This document shows, piece after piece, positions 20,327 to 29,266 of a stretch of DNA of 32,641 nucleotides; position 1 is the stretch's first letter; each line of letters starts with the position of its first letter. The stretch is from Symbiodinium natans (taxonomy: Eukaryota; Sar; Dinophyceae; Suessiales; Symbiodiniaceae). Under the pieces are notes generated by a model. That model saw only the letters and a list, made by a program, of their open reading frames with translations, had not been told where the DNA came from and did not search any database. The translations under genes were made by a program, and so were the position numbers. The stretch lies in the NCBI GenBank assembly GCA_905221605.1, contig CAJNDS010002099.1, positions 642,900 to 675,540 on the forward strand, given 5' to 3'.

Positions 20327-20771
20327 TACGACCAGTACGGGGAGCATGTTGGCCAGATGATCTGCTTGAAAGGTGTTCAATACATTCAATACACTTGTTC
20401 AATAAACAAGTCGTTCCCAAGCCTACTCGGCCAGTAGAGACAGTTCGACGGGAATGGGCCCGTGTGGGTGCGAGACATATCGTGCGATAATTGTGGGGCT
20501 TGTAGAGTTTGATGGTCTTGGGGGTTCAGGGCTTCAGATGTCTTTGGGTGGGTTGCTTCGGACTTTAGTTTCGAGTTTTGAGGGTCGGCTTGCGAGCCCT
20601 CAACTGTGGCCTGCGTTGTCAGCCATGGAGTCTCGCTTTGACTCTTGCCCTAAGGTCCCAAAGAGTGAGTGGCCATGTAGCTATCTGCTCCTCACCTCCG
20701 CTCTCATTGCACAGAGAACCCTTGCATCCAAGAGTCTTGATGATTGCATTGATCGAAACTTTAACCTGTAA
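20327..20771 (+). CDS. Four phase-matched 3' exons, Cys-containing protein
   Basis: Exons 20327-20374 (YDQYGEHVGQMICLKG), 20444-20506 (FDGNGPVWVRDISCDNCGAC), 20623-20664 (PWSLALTLALRSQR, donor GTGAGT) and 20715-20771 (RTLASKSLDDCIDRNFNL, TAA). Every junction is phase 0; introns are 69, 116 and 50 bp. The CxxCxxC cluster could bind metal or be disulphide-bonded. In the third exon a competing frame (MESRFDSCPK) is also open. Family not recognised. Confidence 0.5.
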
Positions 20772-21087
20772 CTCCTAAACCCTAAGCCAAGTAGACTGCA
20801 ACAGTTGAATTCCTAACGCCCTCAACTACAACAAGAGGGTCCTGCACCTGCCAGCGTCAGTCAACCACAAGACCTGCACAAACCCAAACAAAACCCAAAA
20901 GGGCCCTTTTAAGTTTAGGGAGGATTTCTCAAAGTTTTTCCCCTGGGAGCGGGTGACCCTTCTGAGCCCAAAGTTTGAGCCCCACACCCTTTTAAGCCTT
21001 GCGTTGAAGGGCTTTGGAATCCCGGTTCACCCTGAAAACACCGTAAAAAGAACCCAAAGCCTAAAGTTGAACCCCCCCCCTTGCCAG
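20772..21087. other. Spacer between plus-strand models
   Basis: C-strand telomere-like words (CTAAACCCTAAGCC, GAACCCAAAGCC) and no supported exon. Confidence 0.4.
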
Positions 21088-23354
21088 GCCTTAGCACTTG
21101 GGACGTGCGGCTCGAGGAGAAGGTTTCCCGCTTCCAGGAGCAGCCGGAAGTTGGGGGGTCTCTGGGGTTTCTCAGGTGCTTCAGGGTTCGAGGGGTTTAG
21201 GAAGTTTAGGGGGTTAGGCTAAGGGTTTTCAGGGTTTCAGGGTTTCAGGGTTTAGGGGGTTGCAGAATGCTTCAGGCATCGTTTCAATCTTGGGTGATTT
21301 TCGTGAGTTGCTTTTGCTTCAAGGTTGTTTGTATGTTTTTGTCCATTGCCAAGACCACTCGAAAGAGCACGTCAAGAGCTTTCCGAGATCACCCTCAAGA
21401 CGCACCCGCCGAGACCACTCTCACTCGGGGGACAGTGAGTTTTGCACTTCACCAGAGGAGCATGTGCACTTGGGACCGAGGCGAAAGCTTAGGACGTGCA
21501 TTCCCGCCGCGTTTTCATCGACACTGAACCGTGCCAGCCTGAAAGTGCGCACGGGACCCAGGCAGCAGCACGATTTTGATGGCAGAGTTTATCAGGCGAA
21601 CGGGCGATGTGGCAGCGGTCGCGAGGCCGAAAGTATGCTATCTGCGGTACTTAGGACATCTCTTGACGTTTCTGAGTTGTGCATGGCGCCTGGGCGCGAG
21701 CATCGCCGGGCACGCGGAAACACCGAGAGGGCCATCGGTTTTGAGGCCCTTCTTGCGTGCGGGGCACCGCTGCGTCACTTTGCGAACGACTTCCCTGTTC
21801 CCTCTACTTGGGATGTAAGAACCCCGAAATGCAAGCACTGTTCTGGTACCCACAATGTGGGTAGTTTGAAGGTTAAAGGACGCTTAAGAGAAGCTTAGAG
21901 CCTCTTCTATCACGCCTACGCTTCTTGAGGTTTTATGGGGCGTTCGGGCTTAGGTCTCAGGTTTTCGAGTTGGGGGAAACGGTGTGTGTAGCCCACTTCT
22001 GTATCCTAAAATGCATGAACTTCCTAAACCACAAGCCCGAGCGGAATCCCAAACCCGGCGCAACCCCTTCATGCTGAAGACGGTCTCCAAGCCTAAGCCT
22101 TGAGAACTCTAAGGCTGTCTAGTGGTTTAAGTTACGACCTTCAAGATCTTACCCCATCCTACAGTCCGAAGACCCAGCTGTGCAGGACATGCGAGCTTTC
22201 TCCGAGTCGATGTGGAACTCCTTCTACGATTGGAACGCTCAGTACCAGACGCCAGGGTGAGTGGTGCGGAGAGGCTCTAGGATGTAGGATCCCTATTTTA
22301 TGATGAAAATCTCAGAGCCAGCATTCAGGGTTCAGACTTTTAGAGTTTTAGCCTCTAGGGACCAGCTCCAAGCTGAGCATTTCTTGGTCCTGGTGGTGTG
22401 TAAAGACCAGGTTTCACTGCTGCTGTGGCAAAATGTCAAGCAATGTTTCACGTGGAGGTGCCGGACGACGGCAAATTGGCATACCTCTGCAGGCCTCAAA
22501 TGGTTGGCCTCATGGCACTCGTCCCAAACCTTAAACCTTAAACCCAGTGCTTGTTCTTGGCATTGTTGCCTGTCTTTTGCGTGTTGTTGTTTTGATGGGT
22601 CTTCCGGATTCCGGCCGGCCTTCCCCCCGGAAAACCCGCTTGAACCTGAAACCGTGGGACTGGTGGGCCTACTTGGCTCTGGGGCGTACCCAACCTTCAG
22701 CATTTGGCCCAAGTCTGCATCCCGAAATGGACAGGTTTCTGCAGAAAGGGGCAGGGATGGGAGGCGGTGCGCTCATTGCACAGGCCCGTGTGGCCTGTGA
22801 TGCGCCGCTTCGGCATCTGGCTGGAACTCAGCACATGTTTTGCCGAAGTACAGCTCAAAATTCTGGGTGCAGATAGGGAACTAGGCGAGGGAACTCTATC
22901 TTCGGAGCTAAGCCGCTAAGTGCTGCAGAGGTACGAAGTCCATGTCCGAAGTGGACGCTGCATCCTGGATGCCAAGTTCCCCTTTATGAAGGCCGGGGCA
23001 GTCCATGGCAGTCCTGCCAACCTCTTTCCCTGAAGTCAGAAGGACGTGGTGCGCACACGTCCTTGTGATTATTCTGTCATATTGGAAAGATCGCCCGCAG
23101 GTACATTACGTCTACGATGGGCTTGGCTGCAGCACTGTGGAGCATGAGTATGCGCATGGGCACAAGCAGAATGGCGGTCAAATGTCACGCATGGCCCTTG
23201 ACATGCTCATGGGCTGGATTCGCGACAATCGCTTTGATGTGCGCACTGCAGCAAACCACATTCGGGCCGCTATGGCTTTTTGCCGCACGAATCGGCAGCT
23301 TGGGGGAAGCAACACTTTCATGACAGCCTACATTCGGCAACAGACTTCGCGTCT
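21088..23354 (+). CDS. 5' exons of the ADP-ribosyltransferase gene (provisional link)
   Basis: Exons 21088-21149 (LSTWDVRLEEKVSRFQEQPE), 21324-21434 (STSRAFRDHPQDAPAETTL, donor GTGAGT), 21677-21814 (APLRHFANDFPVPSTWD, donor GTAAGA), 22165-22256 (SEDPAVQDMRAFSESMWNSF then YDWNAQYQTP, donor GTGAGT), 22406-22520 (FHVEVPDDGKLAYLCRPQM), 22755-22847 (VMRRFGIWLELSTCFAE), 22929-23000 (RYEVHVRSGRCILDAKFPF) and 23101-~23354 (HEYAHGHKQNGGQMSRMALD then MLMGWIRDNRFDVRTAANHI). All seven introns (174, 242, 350, 149, 234, 81, 100 bp) match in phase. No family recognised for this N-terminal region. Ending the last exon at 23350 gives phase 1, matching the next exon at 24010, but intervening exons are possible and a separate upstream gene is not excluded. 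Confidence 0.5.
21224..21261 (+). repeat. TTTCAGGG octamer array next to TTTAGGG
   Basis: Three TTTCAGGG units followed by TTTAGGGGG, an expanded variant of the telomere heptamer, inside an intron. Confidence 0.9.
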
Positions 23355-23427
23355 GTAGGACCTGCGGCACGGTCAAATTCGCATGCTTGGAGTGGTATAA
23401 GTCGCTCCGAGTTGTGTTCTTCGAGTT
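23340..23427 (+). CDS. Possible additional exon with CxxC
   Basis: After CAACAG an open frame reads LRVCRTCGTVKFACLEWYK then SLRVVFFEF, carrying CRTC and a later Cys. It overlaps the end of the preceding exon in another frame, so it would be alternative or mis-bounded. Confidence 0.3.
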
Positions 23428-24009
23428 TGTTTCTGGGTGCGAGCCTGCCACAGGTGCAGGAACACATGTGCTGCCTGTTGCAACGAGCTGTCGCCCTGGT
23501 CTGTGTACAGAACAGATGTGGGAGGAATCCGCAGGGCATCCCTTTCACAACCAGGGACGTGAGAGCCAAAAAATCACCTTTGGGCTTCTGCTTTCCGGGG
23601 ACACTGCCAGGGCCTGGAACAAAATCTAGACTTAGTCTAGGGATGCCCGGACCTCCACGCGCCAGCAGGCGCAATCTTCATGTGTGCAAGGCCCAGGTTT
23701 CCAAGGCGGAGTCTGTGTTTACCGTGCAATCCTGTCTGGGGTCCAATGTCCACCAAAGGCAAAGCCGCTCTACCGGAAGCTCAACGCAATTGCATGACAA
23801 GACGTGTGGCGCAATGCGTACTTGACACTTGCATGTACTAGCTATCATACGTCAAACTACACCAGATCAACGAGGTAGGCTCAGTCATGTGCAACATCTG
23901 TTCTCAACCAGGTTTAGAGTGTGGGCTGTTGTGCAATGCCCTCATAACCGTAGCTGTAGCTCCACCCAGACCGTACAAGTTTTTTGTGCGAGTGCGCTAC
24001 TAGAGCCAG
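23428..24009. other. Probable intron region with ambiguous coding stretches
   Basis: Several frames are open (for example EHMCCLLQRAVALVCVQNRC near 23460-23520 and MCNICSQPGLECGLLCN near 23887-23940). None joins in phase to both neighbours, so none is annotated. Confidence 0.25.
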
Positions 24010-24376
24010 ATGTCGCTGCAACCCTGATGCAATGCTTCAAGTGTGGGGGTCATGGATGGCTTTGTGCTTGCCACCTGCGTGGTTGTCAAAATACATCTCA
24101 TCGAAAGGACTCGTGTGACGCTTGCAAAGGCAGCGGCAGTTTGACTGGCTTCTGGACGAAATGTCTTAGATGCGGTGGGCATGGCTGGCTTTGTGGCTGC
24201 CTTAAGATTGGCTGCCTCAACCAATCCCATCGAAAGGATGGGTGCAGCGCTTGCAAAGGCAAAGGTGCCTCGGAACACCCCGGCGGCACCGGCGAAGCTG
24301 GAAAGTCAGGGCAACCGTGGTATTTTCACGGCACGCGCATCCATGGAACTGTCGAGTCGATCCTCCTCAATGGCCT
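24010..24376 (+). CDS. Exon with two Cys/His motifs and start of PARP-type fold
   Basis: The frame encodes two 35-residue repeats at 24033-24137 and 24162-24266, separated by eight residues. Consensus: CxxCGGHGWLCxC, xxxGC, xxxSHRKD, xCxACKGxG, with seven Cys and two His fixed in each. They are identical at about 24 of 35 positions and recall the CxxCxGxG turns of the DnaJ zinc domain without matching its spacing. After a Gly-rich linker comes WYFHGTRIHGTVESILLNGL, the first motif of PARP-type ADP-ribosyltransferases (HG[TS] and a helix before Gly-Leu). The donor GTCCCT interrupts the Leu codon in phase 2. Confidence 0.75.
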
Positions 24377-24490
24377 GTCCCTAGCCCAGCTGTCTCTCCT
24401 TATGCCTTATCCCTTGCATTTTTTGAGGGTTGCTTGGGGATCGCCAGTTAGAGGCCTTGGTGAAACCCAGAGAAGAGAGTAGGACATAAG

Positions 24491-24773
24491 CTTTAAGCCT
24501 AGGTCCGCCTCGAAGGAGGGACGCCTGGGGCCTGGCGTTTATCTGGTGGAGTCCTGGGAGCTCGCAGCGACAATCGCGCGGCACCGTGGCCATGATGGGA
24601 ACGCTTGCGTGGTGGTCTGTGAATGCTCGGACCGAGCACCCAAGATTGGCATGCACCCAGCTTGGGCCGGGATTCCGAAGCCATTCAAGGAGTATTGCTG
24701 CCGAGAAGACTGCATTCGCGTGGTTGCCGTGGAGCTTGTCGACAAGCACACGAAAGCTCCAAACAGGCTGTAG
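24491..24773 (+). CDS. C-terminal PARP-type ADP-ribosyltransferase exon
   Basis: Joined in phase 2 across a 114-bp intron (24377-24490), the frame continues EGRLGPGVYLVES, the GxGxY motif that supplies the NAD-binding Tyr, and ends with FKEYCCREDCIRVVAVELV before TAG at 24771. In PARPs the Glu of the corresponding N-E-Y motif is catalytic (E988 in human PARP1), so an H-Y-E triad is preserved. That is compatible with poly- or mono-ADP-ribosylation of proteins or nucleic acid using NAD+. The domain is compact, about 115 residues including the previous exon's part. Substrate and location cannot be inferred. The 249-codon ORF on the opposite strand overlaps this exon and is treated as a shadow. 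Confidence 0.75.
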
Positions 24774-25175
24774 GACTTTCTTTGGGAGCGGCGCCTCAGT
24801 GCGCACAAGTTGCGAAGTACAACGCGATGCGCTCCGAAAGTTGAAGGGCTCTCCTGGCAAAACTTGTTTCTTTGGATTCACCAAGTACATCAAAAACACA
24901 TGGCCTGAACTTATGGTTCCATTTGTATGAAAATTCTGCAGCTGTCTTTCCAGCAGGGCTCGGGCGGATTCCTCGTGGACATTTTCGAAAATGTGCTTCG
25001 GAGAGACAATAAACGAGAGGCTGGCAAGTTGAATCATCATGTGACGATAGCATCCCGAATCTGTTTCGTTTATGTAGCGTGGAACGAGGCTGTGCCCCCT
25101 GATTCCCAATCGAAGTGGTGCCAATGACACGTTTTAAGCAAGACCATTGGACACTAGAATTCGCTATGCTATGAG
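24774..25175. other. Region after the ART stop, coding status unclear
   Basis: The plus strand has FTKYIKNTWPELMVPF (24880-24927) and GSGGFLVDIFEN with a longer tail (24956-25127). The minus strand is open throughout, with HIFENVHEESARALLERQL. This may be 3' UTR, another exon set or a minus-strand gene; I cannot choose. Confidence 0.25.
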
Positions 25176-25276
25176 TTCCCAAAAAGAGAATAGATGGCAG
25201 ATTCGATGTGCAGTGGTGCGAACCTAATACTGGGTCTCCCGATTATCTTGCGCCATGGGCTTCAGCGCATGGCTGA
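25176..25276 (+). CDS. Possible terminal exon, unknown protein
   Basis: After CTATGAG a frame reads PKKRIDGRFDVQWCEPNTGS then PDYLAPWASAHG and TGA. Good composition, but no in-phase upstream exon was identified. Confidence 0.3.
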
Positions 25277-25292
25277 ACGAGAGCCGCGCTGC

Positions 25293-25331
25293 GTGGGAGG
25301 CAGGGCGAGCATGGGAGGCAGGGCGAGCGCC
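25293..25331 (+). repeat. Two tandem copies of TGGGAGGCAGGGCGAGC
   Basis: The unit recurs with a 1-2 nt spacer and drives a Gly/Arg/Ala-rich ORF that is probably not real. Confidence 0.9.
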
Positions 25332-25483
25332 ATATGCTTCTTTCAGTGGGTCTTGCTGGCGTTTTTGGCAAGATTGCTACAAAGTACATGTAGCTAAAGG
25401 CCCCGTAGGCGGCTCCCACAAAGCGAATGTAGCCTAACCAACCACAGAACGCACCCCATCAGCTTTGCATTTCGATGTCGTTG

Positions 25484-25552
25484 GTAATGTAATGTAATGT
25501 GATGTAATGTAATGTACTGTACTGTCATGTAATGTAATGTAATGTACTGTAA
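25484..25552 (+). repeat. (GTAAT)n pentamer microsatellite
   Basis: About 13 units of GTAAT with GTACT, GTGAT and GTCAT variants. Confidence 0.95.
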
Positions 25553-25560
25553 TCACGCAT

Positions 25561-25754
25561 GCATGTATGTATGTATGTATGTATGTATGTATGTATGTAT
25601 GTATGTATGTATGTATGTATGTATGTGTGTATGTATGTATGTATGTATGTAAGTATGTAAGTATGTAAGTATGTAAGTATGTAAGTATGTAAGTATGTAA
25701 GTAAGTAAGTATGTATGTATGTATGTATGTATGTATGTATCTGTAAGTATCTGT
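25561..25754 (+). repeat. (GTAT)n microsatellite with GTAAGTAT block
   Basis: About 21 GTAT-type units, then six tandem GTAAGTAT octamers (25649-25696), an irregular GTAA stretch with a seventh copy at 25705-25712, then more GTAT. Minus-strand frames read (TYIH)n and are artefacts. Confidence 0.97.
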
Positions 25755-26047
25755 ACGTGCAATACATCATTTCAGACATTACAAAAATATCAAATCGTTT
25801 GCATTACATGAACTGCTATGATACTATATGGTACTGGCAACTATCCAAAGAGGCCTCAAGACTAGCAACCGCAAACTACCACTGCCGACGCCTGACATGC
25901 ATCAACACAAACCCTGAACCCTAAATCTTAAACCCTAAGTCCTAAACCCCTGCCCCTCCATCGCTCATCTCTGTGTTAACCTCTCCTTACAAAGCTCCCC
26001 CCCCTCCACACACTCGTTTTGCTTTGCTTTTCACCAACCCAGCTCTT

Positions 26048-26210
26048 CCCCCCCCCCCCCCCCCGTTCCACCTCACGCACCTCACTCACCTCCCTCGCCT
26101 CCCTCACCTCGCTCACCTCCACTCACTCCCTCACTCACTCACTTACTCACTCACTCGCTATATAAAAAAAGGGTGTATATGTATATATATATATATATAT
26201 GTATATGTTT
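26048..26210 (+). repeat. Poly-C, CTCACT-type and TA simple repeats
   Basis: 17 C residues (26048-26064), a CTCACC/CTCACT-rich block (26068-26160), then TATAAAAAAAG and a (TA)n tract near 26178-26206. Confidence 0.95.
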
Positions 26211-26277
26211 GTCTATTTGTATCTTTAGACATATGTACATACATGAGGGCAAGCCTCAGCCTGCTCGAAGCTTCCAG

Positions 26278-26450
26278 GCGAAAATGGCTACAGAGAAGGC
26301 GCTGCCGTCAAAACGGCGGCGGCGCCAAGAGCCCGTTGAGAAGGTGCCTTGAACTTTTTGAGCTTGATGCTGCTCTTGGTTGAGTGCCGCAATCGGAAGC
26401 AGCAGGGTGACCGCAAGCAGCGTCGAAAAACAGCCTATCCTGCGCGTTAA
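26278..26450 (+). CDS. Two-exon Lys/Arg-rich small protein or gene end
   Basis: Exon 26278-26343 reads AKMATEKALPSKRRRRQEPV then EK with donor GTGCCT. Exon 26403-26450 reads QGDRKQRRKTAYPAR and TAA. Both sides of the 59-bp intron are phase 0. The product from the internal Met would be only 35 residues with two basic clusters that look like nuclear-localisation signals; it may instead be the end of a longer gene. A read-through frame (LSLMLLLVECRNRKQQ) is an alternative. Confidence 0.4.
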
Positions 26451-26689
26451 CTGTAGCTAAGGAACAAGCTGAATTGACAGCTCCACAAATTCATGCGCAA
26501 TCTTGAGCAGGTTTACTGGTTCAGTGTTCTGGTAAGATGTGCTTGTGGCGCACTCAAATATGCAAGTTGGCTTTTGTGTTCATGTACGTGCGCTTTCCGC
26601 ACCACAGTCAATTGTGCGTTCGGCATAGATTGTGACCGAGAAAGATAGCCAACACACACAGGTGCACCGTTCTGCGCCCTCATCCCGGC

Positions 26690-26960
26690 CCTTGTGTCGG
26701 CGCATCGGCGTATTGGCGTCGATACACCATTCCGCGGTCCACCCGATCCGTGCGCACCCGCATCAATACGAGTCACGGGCACCGACACTTCGGCCCCGGA
26801 CCCCAACGGCGCAAGCCCGCACCGATGCACCGATGCGCGGGACGCCGATTCACCGAAATGCCGATACACAACTCTTTCTTTTGGCGCCCGCCCGTGCTGA
26901 TACTCCGGCTTTCTAGAACAGCGTGCGCACGCACCGATGCACCCTGATTGGTGCATCAGC
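26690..26960. repeat. Block rich in CGATGC/GCATCGG words with a palindrome
   Basis: Degenerate GCACCGATGC, GCGTATCGGC and GCCGATACAC words recur on both strands. GATGCACC-CTGATT-GGTGCATC at 26936-26957 is a perfect 8-bp-stem inverted repeat. A 268-codon minus-strand ORF spans the block and inherits its repetitive Arg/Ala/Gly/His composition. Confidence 0.6.
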
Positions 26961-27069
26961 GTATCGGCTCCTTTCCGTTGCATTTCCCTTCCACCTGCCT
27001 CTGAACGGTGTAACAGCGTATCGTCGATTTCTTTTGCGCACGCGCACGCGCGCCCGAACGGCGGATCAG

Positions 27070-27174
27070 TTGGTTTCTGCGACATGGGAGGAGCAGCAAC
27101 AGGTCCGGGTGTTGCAATGTTTGTTGTCGAATGCTGCAGAGGCGCAGCCGCCAAAACGGCGGAGGTGCCAGAAC
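27070..27174 (+). CDS. Exon with Arg-rich motif, related to 26278-26343
   Basis: The frame reads LVSATWEEQQQVRVLQCLLS then NAAEAQPPKRRRCQN, AG acceptor, GTGCCA donor, phase 0 on both sides. The segment PPKRRRCQ and its DNA (CCGCCAAAACGGCGGAGG) match PSKRRRRQ in the upstream exon (CCGTCAAAACGGCGGCGG), suggesting a local duplication. Confidence 0.4.
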
Positions 27175-27384
27175 GTGCCAGGCTCAGATATTTAGCGGTT
27201 GCTGGGCTTAGGGCTGAGTGACTTATGAGTTCAGGATTCACTGGGTTTTTGGGGGCTGTTGGGGGTTGAGGGCCTCTAGTACTTATTAGCCTGCCTCCTG
27301 ATGGCACAAACAATCCCAAGACTCTTCGAAACCCAGGGTTCTGGGATTTGGGTTTCAGTTCAGGGTTAAGCCCTTTGCCTCGAG

Positions 27385-27485
27385 GATGGCCCGCTCATCA
27401 AGATCAATTCTCTCGAGGTGGAGGAGGTCGAGATTCACGACGTTGCAGCTTGTCGCGGATGCAGTCTCGCGAGCTCCCTTTTACT
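27385..27485 (+). CDS. Exon, unknown protein (gene V)
   Basis: After CTCGAG the frame reads DGPLIKINSLEVEEVEIHDV then AACRGCSLASSLL, carrying a CxxC. The donor near 27486 is a guess; an earlier GTGGAG donor after NSLE is possible. Confidence 0.4.
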
Positions 27486-27638
27486 GTGCTATACTGTACT
27501 ATCTCGAGTGCTTGGGGTTACTGAACCTTCACTTGTGCACCCGAGCACAAACCCCGGGATGTTAGCTCCCTCGGTGAGTGTCGGGTCTGTGGCAGTTTGG
27601 GCACCAAGAGTCTTAGTGCTGTGTTGCCTGTCCTGCAG

Positions 27639-28296
27639 TTTGAGGTGTGGGATAGTAGGATGCGGATCCTTGCACGGGGAACGAGCTCGGCGTCCAAGGT
27701 GAAATGCGGATGTGCTTTTGCAGGAATTCGGACAGTTCCCCACAAGGTGGGAGGGACGAGCGCCAAAGTTTTTTGGTTTGTTCATGGCTCTAGGCATAAG
27801 GGTGACACGTGGAACATGGCCATCTGCAGCTCTGGCGTGGGCAGAAGTATTTGGTGTTTGGGGTCAGGTTTTCGGGACATAGGAGTTTGCGTTCGAGGCC
27901 ACATCCATTCCCAAGTCAGGCCGTTGGAGGCCTCTATTTTGGATTTAGGGTTGGAGGCGGGGTCCGGACGTCCAGCAAAGTCTAGTCCCAAAAGTTGTGC
28001 CCGCAGGTGAACTACATTGCTCTCAACTCGGTCCAGTCGCCACAGGACATCATCGAGTGCAGGCCCCGCGGCGGCTGCGTCGTCCTGTCGGATTCACAGT
28101 TTCAGAACTGTTCGTCCTCAACCCGACAGCCCGACAGCCCTAGGCCCTAACTAGCCGGGTCCGAAGCAGAGGCTGTCTGTTGTCACTGTAGCCTTTTGCG
28201 GATTCCGCTGTGGACGCAAGAGAGGAAACACTGCAGAAATCCCACGAAGATCATCGCCAGGATCGAGGACGCAGCCCGCCTGTTCATGAAGCTTAG
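27639..28296 (+). CDS. Four phase-matched exons, unknown protein (gene V)
   Basis: Exons 27639-27746 (FEVWDSRMRILARGTSSASK), 27801-27836 (GDTWNMAICSSG), 28007-28098 (VNYIALNSVQSPQDIIECRP then RGGCVVLSDS) and 28237-28296 (NPTKIIARIEDAARLFMKL). Phases 0, 0 and 2 agree over introns of 54, 170 and 138 bp. The acceptor TTGCCTGTCCTGCAG is strong. Several cysteines are scattered. Other frames of the last exon are also open, but only this one joins in phase. Confidence 0.5.
28118..28142 (+). repeat. CCCGACAG direct repeat
   Basis: Two adjacent copies of CCCGACAG inside an intron of gene V. Confidence 0.8.
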
Positions 28297-28892
28297 GTTT
28301 TAGGACTTCGGGAAGCTTAAATACCCCCCCAAACAGTGTGCCAACACTAGGGGTTTGTTTCGAAGTTCTTACTTGAAAAGTATAAGGATGCTAGATTGAG
28401 TTGCTTGCGCGGTGCGCACGACGCGCTCGCGAGATGCACGGACACTGTACGTCTGGGAACACACCAGTGGCTCCAAGTCGCTCTGTCGTGTCCCAGTGAA
28501 GCGTAATCCTTGAAGACTCCTTGAAGTGTTCTTATTAGTGAGCTCTTGGGAAGCTCTTGGGAAGCTCTTGGAGTTCTCGTGAGGGATGTTTGTTCTTCGA
28601 GTTTCGATGGAATGTCGTCTGGAGGGCTTGGAGTGCTCTTGGTGTATGTTTGGAGGTGCGTTTGGGTTTTGTGGTTTACGCTTGCACAACTCAACGGAGC
28701 AATAAGAACAGACAGCAAGATCCTGCTAGGGCCCCGCTTCTTCCTCCAAGCCCAAGATCCCAGCCCTCCCAAGCAAGGCCGCCTGTTACACCCTTTCGAA
28801 GCCTTCTCATCGAAAGCCCTTCCTAAAGGGCCCTAAGCCCTCAACCCCCAAACCCTAGAAAGCCAAAGCCCTGTTTGGAATTGCCTTCCTAG
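28297..28892. other. Intron or spacer of gene V
   Basis: Contains three near-perfect AGCTCTTGGGA-type repeats (28541-28572) and ORFs on both strands across 28370-28840, none with matching splice phase. Confidence 0.3.
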
Positions 28893-29266
28893 GTGGAGGG
28901 CATGCGCAACTTCGATGCCATCTTAAAGGAGGCTTCGGGAGCGGTCTTACGCTAAACTCTAAACCTTCTATGGGCGCTTAGGACTCAGAAGTGCGGGTGG
29001 GCCTTGCAACTCCTCTCAACCCTGAACCCCCTCAATAGCGATCCTGAAGCCAGCGTGCAAGGCCCGAAGGCCCTAAGCCTTAAACGCAGACCGAAACCTT
29101 GAACCCGCAACCCGAAACCCTACAACCCTAAGCTGGATGCCAGACCAACCCGAAACCCTAAAACCTCTGGGCTTGAGGCGTCCTCAAGCCCTAAATCTGT
29201 GCCAAGTGCATGAGCTGCTCGCGGCAGGCGGATGGCGTCATGGTGGCGCATGGCCGCTGGCCCTAG
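28893..29266 (+). CDS. Last two exons of gene V
   Basis: Exon 28893-28943 reads VEGMRNFDAILKEASGA with donor GTCTTA. Exon 29207-29266 reads CMSCSRQADGVMVAHGRWP and TAG. Both are phase 0 across a 263-bp telomere-like intron. A further exon is needed to link to 28296, which leaves in phase 2. Confidence 0.45.

Noticed and set aside
24381-25130. 249-codon minus-strand ORF with an ATG
   Set aside because: Its second half is antisense to the exon carrying the PARP Tyr and Glu motifs, which fixes the coding strand there. The first half (about 24800-25130) remains undecided.
25525-25779. 84-codon minus ORF of Thr-Tyr-Ile-His repeats
   Set aside because: Product of the GTAT microsatellite; no splice or start context.
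26513-27319. 268-codon minus-strand ORF, the longest in the window
   Set aside because: Covers the CGATGC-word repeat block; composition is repetitive and plus-strand exons with good splice sites overlap it. Expression data could reverse this.
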